This document shows positions 28,859 to 36,339 of a DNA stretch of 64,000 bases, one piece after another. Origin of the DNA: Syntrophus buswellii (GTDB lineage Bacteria > Desulfobacterota > Syntrophia > Syntrophales > Syntrophaceae). The stretch covers positions 248,001-312,000 of the forward strand of contig NZ_CP175563.1 of the NCBI RefSeq assembly GCF_046097065.1, in the 5' to 3' direction. The first letter of the stretch is position 1; the number at the start of each line of letters is the position of its first letter. The translations under genes were made by a program, and so were the position numbers. The notes below the pieces were generated by a model, which was not told where the DNA came from, ran no database searches, and saw only the letters and a program-made list of their open reading frames with translations.

Positions 28859-29095
28859 TCAGCCACCCCCGAAAAGCGGAGCGCCACCCGTGTCCCCCAG
28901 AAAACCGACCTTCACCTTGTTTCCTTCCACAATGACGGGCACGGTACGTTTTCCGCCGGAATAGGCAAGCATCTCGTCAAGCTTTGCCGGATCGCTATCG
29001 ACGTTGATAAATACGGCCCTCTCCCCATAGGCCGCACGGGCCTGCTTGCATTAGGGGCACGTTTCCGTTCCATAAATCCTGATTATATCCTCCAT
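28859..29095 (-). pseudogene. Glutaredoxin-like gene copy interrupted by a TAA
   Basis: The ATG at 29095 has a strong ribosome-binding site (AAGGAGGGCAATC). The translation is RIYGTETCP, then TAA (29051-29053), then CKQARAAYG, and continues to a natural stop without any frameshift (RTVPVIV and GFLG retained). It is about 70% like the selenoprotein copy at 24670-24915. Here the Sec is Cys, and the Tyr between the active-site residues (TAT) has become a stop (TAA). The rest is well preserved, so inactivation is recent, or the base is a sequencing error. A UAA cannot be read as Sec. Confidence 0.8.
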
Positions 29096-29194
29096 GATTG
29101 CCCTCCTTTCCCTGAAAAGTGAATATTGTTTCTTGATCTTCGCGATACCTTTGTCGACACTCCAAGTTCTAACGCCCGGTGGATGACACCGGTT

Positions 29195-29635
29195 TCAATA
29201 GGTTCTGAGAATCCAGTCCCGAATCTCGTTCCTGACCCGCCGGAATGCAGCAAGGACATCGGCTTCGGTCCCTGTTGCCGCTGCCGGGTCTTCAAAACCC
29301 TGGTGGTGCTTCCTGTGGGGGCCTGGGACAATGGGACAGGTCTCCTGCGCATGTCCGCAGACGGTCACCACCTCGTCGAAGGCCTCATCCCCGAAAGAAG
29401 AGAGCCCCTTGGACGCGTGATTTCGGATGTCGATTCCGATTTCCGCCATCGTCTCGATGGCCCCAGGGTGAACTCCCGTGGGCTCGGTGCCGGCGCTGAA
29501 GGCCTCGTAGCGATCCCCCCGCAAAGCGCGGAGGAGCCCTTCGGCCATCTGCGATCGGGAGGAGTTGTGGGTGCACACGAAGAGGATCCTCTTTTTCCGC
29601 TCCTTTTCCACGAGGTCTTCTCCTGGTGAGGTCAT
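29195..29635 (-). CDS. arsC: Arsenate reductase (low-molecular-weight phosphatase type)
   Basis: 146 residues from the ATG at 29635, which overlaps the stop of the preceding thioredoxin-like gene as ATGA (an upstream ATG at 29647 is less likely). The phosphatase-type P-loop reads FVCTHNSSRSQMAEG (CX5R). It reduces arsenate to arsenite in the cytosol, to be exported by the Acr3 pump of this operon. The resolving Cys are probably in VVTVCGHAQETCP. It is the last intact ars gene of the operon. Confidence 0.9.
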   Translation of the reverse strand: MTSPGEDLVEKERKKRILFVCTHNSSRSQMAEGLLRALRGDRYEAFSAGTEPTGVHPGAIETMAEIGIDIRNHASKGLSSFGDEAFDEVVTVCGHAQETCPIVPGPHRKHHQGFEDPAAATGTEADVLAAFRRVRNEIRDWILRTY

Positions 29636-29865
29636 TCCTTCAGCCATGCTAACACATCTTCTTTTTTCGGAATTTTTCCCACGGACTTGACCTTCTCGTC
29701 GATCACCACCGCAGGCGTCCCGAGAACGCCGTATTGAGCGATGGCCATGACATCGGTTACCTTTTCAATGTCCGCATCCACGCCGGCTTCGGCAACGGCT
29801 TCCCGCACCAGCTGTTCCGTTTGATGGCAACGGGCGCATCCAGGTCCTAACACTTTGATTTTCAT
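29632..29865 (-). CDS. Thioredoxin-like small redox protein (redox-active disulfide protein 2 type)
   Basis: 77 residues. The active site is GPGCARCHQTEQL (CxxC near the N-terminus), and LGTPAVVIDEKV holds the cis-Pro. This small thioredoxin-fold family is commonly encoded next to DUF318/ArsP permeases. Its stop overlaps arsC by four bases, so it probably supplies electrons for arsenate reduction or works with the permease. Confidence 0.9.
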   Translation of the reverse strand: MKIKVLGPGCARCHQTEQLVREAVAEAGVDADIEKVTDVMAIAQYGVLGTPAVVIDEKVKSVGKIPKKEDVLAWLKE

Positions 29866-29923
29866 CAGTACTAACCTCCGCTAAGTTTTTATCTATACCG
29901 CCTGATGAAACGGATTCTTCTCA

Positions 29924-31102
29924 TCAGGAAACAAGCCATCCGTAACCCAGCCCTGCCAGTGTGGAAAGCACGATGATGATGACGCAGAAAACGGCCGTCT
30001 TTTTCACCCCCATGACACGGGCAATGACGATCATGTTGGGAAGGGACAGTGCCGGGCCGGCCAGCAGAAGGGAAAGGGCCGGTCCCTGTCCCATGCCCGA
30101 ACCGATCAGCCCTTGAAGAATGGGAACTTCCGTCAGCGTTGCGAAATACATGAAGGCGCCGACGATGGCGGCAAAGAGATTGGCCCAGAGGGAATTGCCG
30201 CCTACCAGGGTCTGGATGTAATGCTCTGGAATCAATGCGGGGTAACCGGGGCGGCCCAGAAGAAAACCCGCCACCAGAACGCCGCCCAGCAGAAGGGGGA
30301 AAATCTGTTTCATGAATCCCCAGGTGGCTTCTACCCAGTACGTCAATTCGTCCCTGGAAAACCAGGCTTTCAGCATGATGCCCAGTACAACGAGAAGGGT
30401 GGCCGTGATGATCCACTTGGCGGCGTACAGGAAGGGCCAGATTCCCGTAACGCCGGGCGCCGGACGGGCGAAGGCGGCAAAGACCAGGATCAGAACCATG
30501 GTGAGCAGGTACAGGGCATCCTGCGTGATGGTGCGGGAACGGTCTTCCGCATCGGGAACATAAATGTTTCCCGCCGTCCGATTGGCGTCATCCCGGCGAA
30601 AGATCAGGGCCATCAATAGCCCCGTTATAACGGCGAAGGCTACCGCACCGATCGCCCGGGCCAATCCGAGCTGCCAGCCGAGAACTCTGGCCGTCAACAC
30701 AATTGCCAGGACATTGATGGCCGGACCGGAATAGAGAAACGCCGTTGCGGGACCGATGCCGGCGCCCCGGGTATAAATTCCGGCAAACAGCGGCAGAACC
30801 GTACAGGAGCATACGGCGAGCACCGTCCCGGAAACCGAAGCCACGGAGTAGGAAAGAATCTTGTTGGCTGTTGAACCGAAGTACTTCAGCACCGCAGCCT
30901 GGGAAACGAAGACGGCGATGGCTCCCGCAATGAAAAATGCCGGGATCAGGCAGGTCAGGACATGCTGCTGGGCGTATTCCTGAAGCATCAGGAAGGCCTC
31001 CAGGCCGGACCGGCGAACGATGGGCTGGCTCCAGGGAATATAGTAAGCCCCCAGAAAAATCAGTAAAATGATTAACAGCTTGTAACGCTCTTTCATGGAC
31101 AT
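29924..31102 (-). CDS. arsP: ArsP-type (DUF318) membrane permease
   Basis: 392 residues with about eight to ten membrane helices. AVCSCTVLPLFAGIYTRGAG is the signature Cys-containing loop of this permease family, and a related inverted half follows (IFPLLLGGVLVAGFLLG). ArsP permeases export organoarsenicals such as methylarsenite; other members may carry arsenite. It sits 18 bases after acr3 and upstream of the thioredoxin-like gene. The exact substrate cannot be read from sequence. Confidence 0.85.
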   Translation of the reverse strand: MSMKERYKLLIILLIFLGAYYIPWSQPIVRRSGLEAFLMLQEYAQQHVLTCLIPAFFIAGAIAVFVSQAAVLKYFGSTANKILSYSVASVSGTVLAVCSCTVLPLFAGIYTRGAGIGPATAFLYSGPAINVLAIVLTARVLGWQLGLARAIGAVAFAVITGLLMALIFRRDDANRTAGNIYVPDAEDRSRTITQDALYLLTMVLILVFAAFARPAPGVTGIWPFLYAAKWIITATLLVVLGIMLKAWFSRDELTYWVEATWGFMKQIFPLLLGGVLVAGFLLGRPGYPALIPEHYIQTLVGGNSLWANLFAAIVGAFMYFATLTEVPILQGLIGSGMGQGPALSLLLAGPALSLPNMIVIARVMGVKKTAVFCVIIIVLSTLAGLGYGWLVS

Positions 31103-31120
31103 TATCCTTTCATCGTGGGG

Positions 31121-32212
31121 CTAATCTTTACAGGAAACATGGCAGACTCCCGTGAGGGTCTCCTTGGCGTAGGGGAAGTATTTCCTTTTGAGCCAGAGGG
31201 CCACATTGACCAGGGAAATCAAAACAGGGACCTCCAGAAGCGGTCCGATAACGCAGGCGAAGGCCTCGCCGGAATTGATTCCGAAAACGGAAATGGCCAC
31301 GGCAATAGCCAGCTCGAAGTTGTTGGAGGCAGCGGTGAAACTCAGGGTCGTGGATTCCTCATAGGTCGCTCCAACTTTCTTTGACAGGTAGAAAGACACG
31401 AAAAACATCGCCACAAAGTAAATCAGCAGGGGAAGGGCGATCCGAATCACATCCATGGGCAGTTCAACGATGTACTCTCCCTTGAGGGAGAACATGACGA
31501 GGATTGTAAAGAGCAGGGCAATCAAAGTGATGGGACTGATCTTCGGGATGAACGTCTCTTCGTACCAAACCTGCCCCTTTGTCTTCAGGCCGACGAACCG
31601 GGAGATAATCCCGGCGATAAAGGGAATTCCCAGATAGATGAAAACGCTCCGGGCGATTTGTCCAATCGAGATATCAACGACTGCCCCTTTTAGACCGATC
31701 CAGGTGGGAAGAATTGTGATGAAAAGGTAGGCATACAAGGAGAAGAACAGGACCTGGAAGATCGAATTAAAGGCTACCAGGCCTGCACAGTATTCCCGAT
31801 CGCCGTCTGCCAGGTCGTTCCAGACGATGACCATGGCGATGCAGCGGGCCAGGCCGATGAGGATCAGACCCACCATGTAGCTGTGATAGTTGGAGAGAAA
31901 AGTAATTGCGAGCAGAAACATGAGAATCGGACCGATGATCCAGTTCTGAACGAGCGAAAGCAATAGAACCTTGCCGTTGGAAAAGACCTGCCCCAGTTTT
32001 TCGTATTTCACCTTAGCCAGGGGCGGGTACATCATCAGGATCAGCCCGATGGCAATGGGGATGTTGGTTGTTTCGACCTGAAAAAGGTTGATGATGTCCC
32101 GGATGCCGGGGTAGAGGTACCCTCCAGTTACGCCGATAAACATAGCCAGAAAAATCCAGAGGGTTAAAAACCGGTCTAAAAAAGAAAGTCGCTCCACCGC
32201 TGCGTGTGCCAT
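31121..32212 (-). CDS. acr3: Arsenite efflux pump Acr3
   Basis: 363 residues with ten predicted membrane helices, the usual Acr3 size. GLARCIAMVIVWNDLADGD contains the conserved Cys and the following loop of helix 4; SFTAASNNFELAIAVAISVF matches the helix 9 motif. Acr3 pumps As(III) (and antimonite in some members) out of the cell, driven by the membrane potential. It is the first structural gene after arsR, separated from it by 127 bases. Confidence 0.95.
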   Translation of the reverse strand: MAHAAVERLSFLDRFLTLWIFLAMFIGVTGGYLYPGIRDIINLFQVETTNIPIAIGLILMMYPPLAKVKYEKLGQVFSNGKVLLLSLVQNWIIGPILMFLLAITFLSNYHSYMVGLILIGLARCIAMVIVWNDLADGDREYCAGLVAFNSIFQVLFFSLYAYLFITILPTWIGLKGAVVDISIGQIARSVFIYLGIPFIAGIISRFVGLKTKGQVWYEETFIPKISPITLIALLFTILVMFSLKGEYIVELPMDVIRIALPLLIYFVAMFFVSFYLSKKVGATYEESTTLSFTAASNNFELAIAVAISVFGINSGEAFACVIGPLLEVPVLISLVNVALWLKRKYFPYAKETLTGVCHVSCKD

Positions 32213-32339
32213 AGTGCCTCCTTTTTTCAGAATAGGTGCGCCGCGAATCTGGTTTCAGAGAGATCAATCATCGCATCGGATAAACATGGAATCATATTTC
32301 CATTTGGTAATATATCTCGCAACCTGCCTACAGGCATCC

Positions 32340-32687
32340 TCAACGCCGGCAAAGAATCTCTTCACGGCGAATACAGGGGATTTTCTCGATAAGCTGGTGT
32401 ACATCCTCGTCATCCTCTAACCAATGGAGCAGGTTGCCCAGCATTGTCGCGGCATAGGGGCTGTTCTTCCCGTCTGCGGGATAGTAATTCACCCACTGCC
32501 CATCCCGCCGGGAATTAACCAGCCCGGCTTCTTCAAGAATTTTCAGATGTTTGGAGGCCGTTGGTTGGGCGATGCCCAACGCGGCCTGGATCTCGCAGAC
32601 GCACATGACCTTGTGCTGCAGCATCTTCAGCACCTTAACCCGATTGGGATCGGATAGGGCCTTGGTCACTTTCAGAAATTCTTTCAT
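32340..32687 (-). CDS. arsR: ArsR-family arsenic-responsive repressor
   Basis: 115 residues from the ATG at 32687. An ATG five codons upstream (32702) lies only a few bases after the predicted transcription start, whereas 32687 has a GGAG nine bases upstream within the transcript. The winged helix contains QHKVMCVCEIQAAL with the CVC metal-binding motif of ArsR/ArsR1-type sensors, and QPTASKHLKIL is the recognition helix. It represses its own operon and releases DNA on As(III). Confidence 0.9.
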   Translation of the reverse strand: MKEFLKVTKALSDPNRVKVLKMLQHKVMCVCEIQAALGIAQPTASKHLKILEEAGLVNSRRDGQWVNYYPADGKNSPYAATMLGNLLHWLEDDEDVHQLIEKIPCIRREEILCRR

Positions 32688-32715
32688 AAAGGAAGGCTCC
32701 ATATTCTTTTTGAGT

Positions 32716-32746
32716 AATATATTGGGCTTGACTCTTCCTTGTCAAG
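32716..32746 (-). promoter_or_regulatory. arsR promoter with overlapping inverted-repeat operator
   Basis: On the reverse strand TTGACA (32740-32745) is followed after 18 bases by TATATT (32716-32721). A perfect inverted repeat, CTTGAC / GTCAAG (32727-32732 and 32741-32746), covers the -35 and spacer, as expected for an ArsR operator. Confidence 0.65.
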
Positions 32747-32781
32747 TTAAAACTATCCAGCTTCTTTCAGCAGTTCAATTA

Positions 32782-32800
32782 TAGTTGACAAACGCAACTA
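32782..32800 (+). promoter_or_regulatory. Inverted-repeat operator candidate upstream of marR
   Basis: TAGTTG-N7-CAACTA is a perfect inverted repeat about 40 bases upstream of the marR start and overlaps a TTGACA hexamer. It shares the 9-base half-site TATAGTTGA with a second site after marR, suggesting a common MarR-type regulator. Confidence 0.5.
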
Positions 32801-32840
32801 ATTCTGAGAAAAAATCTTTCAGACAGTAAAACGCACCTTG

Positions 32841-33377
32841 ATGTTGGGATGCTTCACTGCGGAGAGAAAGGTATTGATCGAATCTGAAGCAAGACAACTA
32901 ATCGGATTGATTGAAAATATAACATACGCCTTCGGGATGCAGAGCATTGAGGGCCGATGCTGTAACGAAAATATCTCCCACGGTGAGTTTCGCGCCTTGC
33001 AGGTTGCGTTGCATCAGAATAGCTGCACCATGCAGGATATCGCAAGAAGTGCGGCGGTTACAAAGAGCGGTGCAACCCGCATCGCCAAACGCCTGGAAGA
33101 CAAGGGGCTGGCGAATCGTCAGCAGGACAGGAAAGACGGACGGATCTGCTGTGTCACTCTTACGGAAGAAGGCCGAACGCTTCTGAACCGGATTGAGGAT
33201 CTGCTGATGGCTAAAATGCAGGAGATTCTGGCGGTCATAGACCCGGACATGCGGGAAATCCTCATCATCAGCCTCAGCGCCTTTGTTCGGGCTTCAGAGC
33301 GGAAGGGAATTAGCGAAAGTTCGCAGCGGGAAACCTGCTGTATACCGGAGGGAAATCATTTCTCCGGAAATGGTTGA
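32841..33377 (+). CDS. MarR-family transcriptional regulator
   Basis: 178 residues from ATG 32841; a TTG at 32874 with GGAGAGAAAGG upstream is a plausible alternative start. The winged-helix reads CTMQDIARSAAVTKSGATRI (recognition region) and RQQDRKDGRICCVTLTEEG (wing). Several cysteines (for example GRCCNEN, RICC, ETCC) are unusually frequent for MarR and could sense thiol-reactive metals or oxidants. It lies just upstream of hgcA on the same strand, between two matching inverted repeats, so it is a candidate regulator of hgcAB. Confidence 0.8.
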   Translation: MLGCFTAERKVLIESEARQLIGLIENITYAFGMQSIEGRCCNENISHGEFRALQVALHQNSCTMQDIARSAAVTKSGATRIAKRLEDKGLANRQQDRKDGRICCVTLTEEGRTLLNRIEDLLMAKMQEILAVIDPDMREILIISLSAFVRASERKGISESSQRETCCIPEGNHFSGNG

Positions 33378-33392
33378 TCTAATCAACTATAG
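33373..33392 (+). promoter_or_regulatory. Second inverted-repeat site between marR and hgcA
   Basis: GTTGA-N5-TCAAC at the marR stop, continuing into CTATAG, is a perfect inverted repeat. Read on the reverse strand its right arm gives TATAGTTGA, identical to nine bases of the operator candidate at 32782. It lies about 90 bases upstream of the hgcA start. Confidence 0.45.
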
Positions 33393-33479
33393 GGTGAGAA
33401 GATTGATTTTTTTACTACGGAGGCATCAGAAAGAAAAGCCTCGGAACGTTTTTAAGGGCGCCAGACGCCGGAGATAGGC

Positions 33480-34649
33480 ATGGCCGTGGGACTCAATGAC
33501 AAAATGTCTCTGAAAACAATCGATAAGATGCAGTTGAAACTGGCACCGATAGGCTTAAGCTCAGCGGGAGGGGCTTACTCCGACAAACCTCCCTGCTGAG
33601 GTCCCCCAACCTCTGCCGGCGGTGGGGAAATAAATGAGAATGTTCCCGGTTTCATCAGATGGCTGACGACCGGAGTGGGACGGGTTCCGCAGATTGCCAC
33701 GACGCTTGCCTTTACAGACCATTTCGGCCGTTGGAAGGCCCGGTGGAGTATCGGTCGGATGAACTATATGGTGCCGCCGGGCCTTTATGCGATCGGCGCC
33801 CCGACAGCGGATGATCCGGTGCTGGTAACAGCCAACTACAAAATGAGTTATGACATCGTCCGCAGCGTCCTGGGAGGACGAAATGTCTGGCTTCTCGTCC
33901 TTGAGACCTATGGCATCAATGTGTGGTGTGCGGCGGGAAAAGGCACCTTCAGCACGGAAGAGCTGGTGCGGCGCATCGACTTGTCCAATCTGGCAATGGT
34001 GGTCACCCACCGCCGTCTCATTCTGCCGATCCTTGGGGCTCCGGGGGTGGCGGCTTACGAAGTGACAAGACGAACCGGTTTCAGCATCCGGTACGCGGCC
34101 ATCCGGGCTGAAGATATTCCGGCATACCTGGACAACGGCATGATGACAACGTCTGAAATGCGGGAGCAGACTTTTACCCTACGGGAACGAGCTGTGCTTA
34201 TCCCCGTGGAATTGGTGCAGGCCCTCAAGCCAACCATTGTTGTGGCAGCAGCGCTGTTTATCATAGCGGCACTGTTGCAGGCACCTAAGAATGGCCTCGT
34301 GACGGTCTACGCCTATCTAGGCGCAGTGATTTCCGGTGTTGCCATTGTGCCGATGCTTCTTCCCTGGCTGCCCGGCAGGAGTTTTTCCTTCAAGGGAGCT
34401 CTGACAGGATTTGCATGGATGGCAGCCTTCTATCTTCTTGCCGGGGGGAGAGACTGGAGCGGACCGATGACCGTCGCTGCCTTTCTTGCCCTACCGTCAG
34501 TGAGCGCCTTTTACGCGCTAAATTTTACCGGATGCACCCCCTACACTTCGCGCTCGGGGGTCAAAAAGGAGATGCGGGCTGCAATGCCGGCTATGGGAAT
34601 TGCGCTTGCCTTGAGTGCCATCTCTGTATTGGCGGGAACATTGCTGTGA
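33480..34649 (+). CDS. hgcA: HgcA, mercury-methylating corrinoid protein, with in-frame UGA (probable selenocysteine)
   Basis: 389 residues. The ATG at 33480 has a good ribosome-binding site (CCGGAGATAGGC). The frame crosses one TGA at 33597-33599 (codon 40; context DKPPC-U-GPPTSAGG) and continues without a break into GFIRWLTTGVGRVPQIATTL, which is ordinary HgcA sequence. The only non-readthrough starts after the TGA (ATA 33630, CTG 33663, GTG 33675) would cut into conserved sequence or lack a convincing signal. The corrinoid cap-helix motif is intact: GINVWCAAGKGTF (Cys150, cobalt ligand). About five C-terminal membrane helices follow residue 245. HgcA passes a methyl group to Hg(II) with HgcB. 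A stem-loop follows the TGA. Sec at codon 40 is an inference. Confidence 0.9.
33604..33627 (+). promoter_or_regulatory. Stem-loop just after the hgcA UGA (SECIS candidate)
   Basis: CCCC (33604-33607) pairs with GGGG (33624-33627), and after one bulged A, ACC pairs with GGT, closing a 9-base loop. The loop begins 12 bases after the UGA, slightly closer than the usual bacterial SECIS spacing, and lacks the typical early G in the loop. Confidence 0.4.
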
Positions 34650-34662
34650 ATCTGGGGTTCTT

Positions 34663-34953
34663 ATGAAAAATTTCAGCTATTTGCGCAATGTGTCAACAAT
34701 GGCGTTGGATACGGAAAAATGCGTTGGTTGTGGCAGGTGTCTGGAGGTCTGTCCGCACCAGGTCTTTTCACTCGCAGGGAGAAAGGCTCGGATAATTAAC
34801 TTCAATGCATGCATGGAGTGCGGCGCCTGTGCCAGGAATTGCCCTGTCCATGCTCTCTTTGTCGATGCCGGCGTTGGTTGCGCAACAGGACTCATCAATG
34901 AATGGCTTCTTGAACAGAAATTCTATCGTGTCCGTAAGCAATGCTGTGGATGA
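34663..34953 (+). CDS. hgcB: HgcB, ferredoxin partner of HgcA
   Basis: 96 residues. Two 4Fe-4S motifs are visible: CVGCGRCLEVCP and CMECGACARNCP. The third HgcB hallmark, a Cys in AGVGCATG, is present, and the C-terminal Cys pair is RKQCCG. All cysteines expected in functional HgcB are there. HgcB reduces the HgcA corrinoid and is thought to deliver Hg(II). It starts 13 bases after hgcA, so the two are co-transcribed. With the intact HgcA cap helix, this predicts mercury methylation. Confidence 0.95.
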   Translation: MKNFSYLRNVSTMALDTEKCVGCGRCLEVCPHQVFSLAGRKARIINFNACMECGACARNCPVHALFVDAGVGCATGLINEWLLEQKFYRVRKQCCG

Positions 34954-35041
34954 CTTATGGCTATCCGGTCGGTCGTGTCGGGTCTCTTCTTCCGCGATCG
35001 TTTTCTGCGCGTCTAATGAATGATAATGATAGTTTGAGGTT

Positions 35042-35473
35042 ATGATGAAAGCCATAACGATCCGCTGGAAAAGGCTTGTTGACGGGGAGGATCGGACTTG
35101 CCCTCGCTGTGGCATCACCGGTGAAACCGTTCAAAGCGCGGTCGGCAAGCTGAAAAAATCCCTGGCCGAACTGGGCATTGAGGTGATCTTGAAAATGGAA
35201 GCCCTCAACTTTCCCATGTTTTCCCGGGATCCTCTTCAATCCAACCGCATCTGGGTTGGAGAAAAACCCCTGGAGGAGTGGGTCGGAGCTTCCGTGGGGC
35301 AGAGCCCCTGCTGCGGGGTCTGTACCGATTCGGAGTGCCGAACCCTGATCATCGGGGGCAACACCTTTGAGGAAATTCCGGAGAGACTCATTATTCAGGC
35401 GGGTCTCCTGGCTGCGGCAGAGCTTTTTGCAGACGTGCCGCCGCAAGAAAACCACCAGAAAAATAACCATTAA
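35042..35473 (+). CDS. DUF2703-like cysteine-rich protein
   Basis: 143 residues beginning MMKAITIRWKRLVDGEDRTC. It has CPRCG near residue 20 and a second cluster, PCCGVCTDSEC, near residue 97. This pattern and size fit DUF2703, a family often found near arsenic-resistance and anaerobic redox genes. A cytosolic thiol or metal-binding role is plausible, but no function is established. It lies 88 bases after hgcB and 18 bases before the tandem-UGA gene, which suggests a linked unit. Confidence 0.75.
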   Translation: MMKAITIRWKRLVDGEDRTCPRCGITGETVQSAVGKLKKSLAELGIEVILKMEALNFPMFSRDPLQSNRIWVGEKPLEEWVGASVGQSPCCGVCTDSECRTLIIGGNTFEEIPERLIIQAGLLAAAELFADVPPQENHQKNNH

Positions 35474-35491
35474 TTAATCAGGAGGTTTGAC

Positions 35492-35812
35492 ATGTCACCA
35501 CAAATCACTTTAGGTCCCTGTTTTTGATGACCGGGAGAACCCCAGGAATACCGTGCCGTATTCTTTCCCGATGGATCCAAGGTCAATGTGACGGGTTTGA
35601 ACGCTATTTTTCAACATGCTTACAAGGAGGGGAAAATTCCCGATAAGGAGACCGCTCAGTACCTGGTGAGCCAGTTGGGGGAAGTCAATTACATTCCCCC
35701 CAACAGCGTCAGAGAGTACGAACATGCGATTCTGAAACACTATGAAGAATATTTCGCTGTGATGGAAAAGCGTCGAAAAGAGAACGATCCGGCTGAGAAG
35801 AAGAACGGCTGA
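35492..35812 (+). CDS. Small protein with two adjacent in-frame UGA codons (probable Sec-Sec)
   Basis: 106 residues. The ATG at 35492 follows a near-perfect ribosome-binding site (GGAGGTTTGAC). Codons 12 and 13 are both TGA (35525-35530): MSPQITLGPCF-UU-PGEPQEYRAVFF. After them the frame continues as PDGSKVNVTGLNAIFQHAYK to a natural stop, with coding-like composition. Starting at the internal ATG-less GTG (35588) would drop a region that looks coding and lacks a ribosome-binding site. A hairpin that fits bacterial SECIS rules follows (35544-35565). The family is not recognised; the G-P-C-x-U-U start suggests a thiol/selenol metal ligand. It ends a probable hgcAB-DUF2703 unit. Confidence 0.75.
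35544..35565 (+). promoter_or_regulatory. Bacterial SECIS candidate after the tandem UGAs
   Basis: An 8-bp stem (35544-35551 with 35558-35565, one G-T pair) closes a 6-base loop, CGTGCC, with G at the second position. The loop starts 21 bases after the second UGA, inside the usual 16-37 base window. Confidence 0.65.
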
Positions 35813-35867
35813 GGGAAACTCGGAAGCAGGGATGGACCATCGACCGGGTAGATCCTCTTCAATTTTA

Positions 35868-35896
35868 TTGACACATAATCAGGAATTTCCTATATT
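35868..35896 (+). promoter_or_regulatory. Sigma70-type promoter upstream of the flavoprotein gene
   Basis: TTGACA (35868-35873), a 17-base spacer and TATATT (35891-35896) form a strong consensus promoter reading rightward. The next well-supported gene start is at 36340, so the leader is about 430 bases. Another reader may find a leader peptide or a structured element there. Confidence 0.6.
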
Positions 35897-36339
35897 TTAC
35901 CATCGGAAAAATCAGGTTCTTTATCAAACGCAAGTATGATCATGTCCATGACAGCGCAGGGGTTCGTCCGATCCGGCAGCCGGGTGACCACTGGAAGGAC
36001 AGCGGCCATTTGACAGAGTACCCCGATGATTTGCCTGAATATGCAGGCATTCATTCCAGCACTGTGCCGATCGAACAAGAAGCCGCTTTTGATCGGCACA
36101 CAACCTTAGGTGGGTACATATGGAACCAAGTCGAAGGAATTTTGTCGAGGCCCTGGGTTCCGGCGTAAGCATTGCCCCGGCATGGCCGGTTTGGTCACCA
36201 CCAAGAAAAATGATCCGGTGCTGTGGAAAGACCCGCAAGCCAAGCCCCGCTATGCCAGCGTGGGCTGCCCGCACTCCACGCTCAACCAAAGGAGCTTTCC
36301 GCCGCGGCTGCAAATAACCTTAACCTATGGAGGTGGACC
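35897..36339. other. Long leader region with an inverted repeat
   Basis: A 443-base stretch between the strong promoter and the flavoprotein. It contains a perfect 9-bp inverted repeat, GTGCCGATC / GATCGGCAC (36064-36072 and 36091-36099), and a short frame from 36120. I see no recognised riboswitch. Confidence 0.4.
36120..36317 (+). pseudogene. Short frame with Tat-like start (possible remnant)
   Basis: The ATG at 36120 is preceded by AGGTGGGTACAT and opens MEPSRRNFVEALGSGVSIAP, which looks like a twin-arginine signal (SRRNF). The frame then becomes low-complexity and stops after 65 codons with no recognised domain. It may be the front end of a second exported redox enzyme that has lost the rest of its gene, or a random frame. 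Confidence 0.3.

Noticed and set aside
35014..35034. Fur-box-like sequence (AATGATAATGATAG) before the DUF2703 gene
   Set aside because: Only two partial hexamer repeats; similar A/T-rich stretches are common and no promoter is evident.
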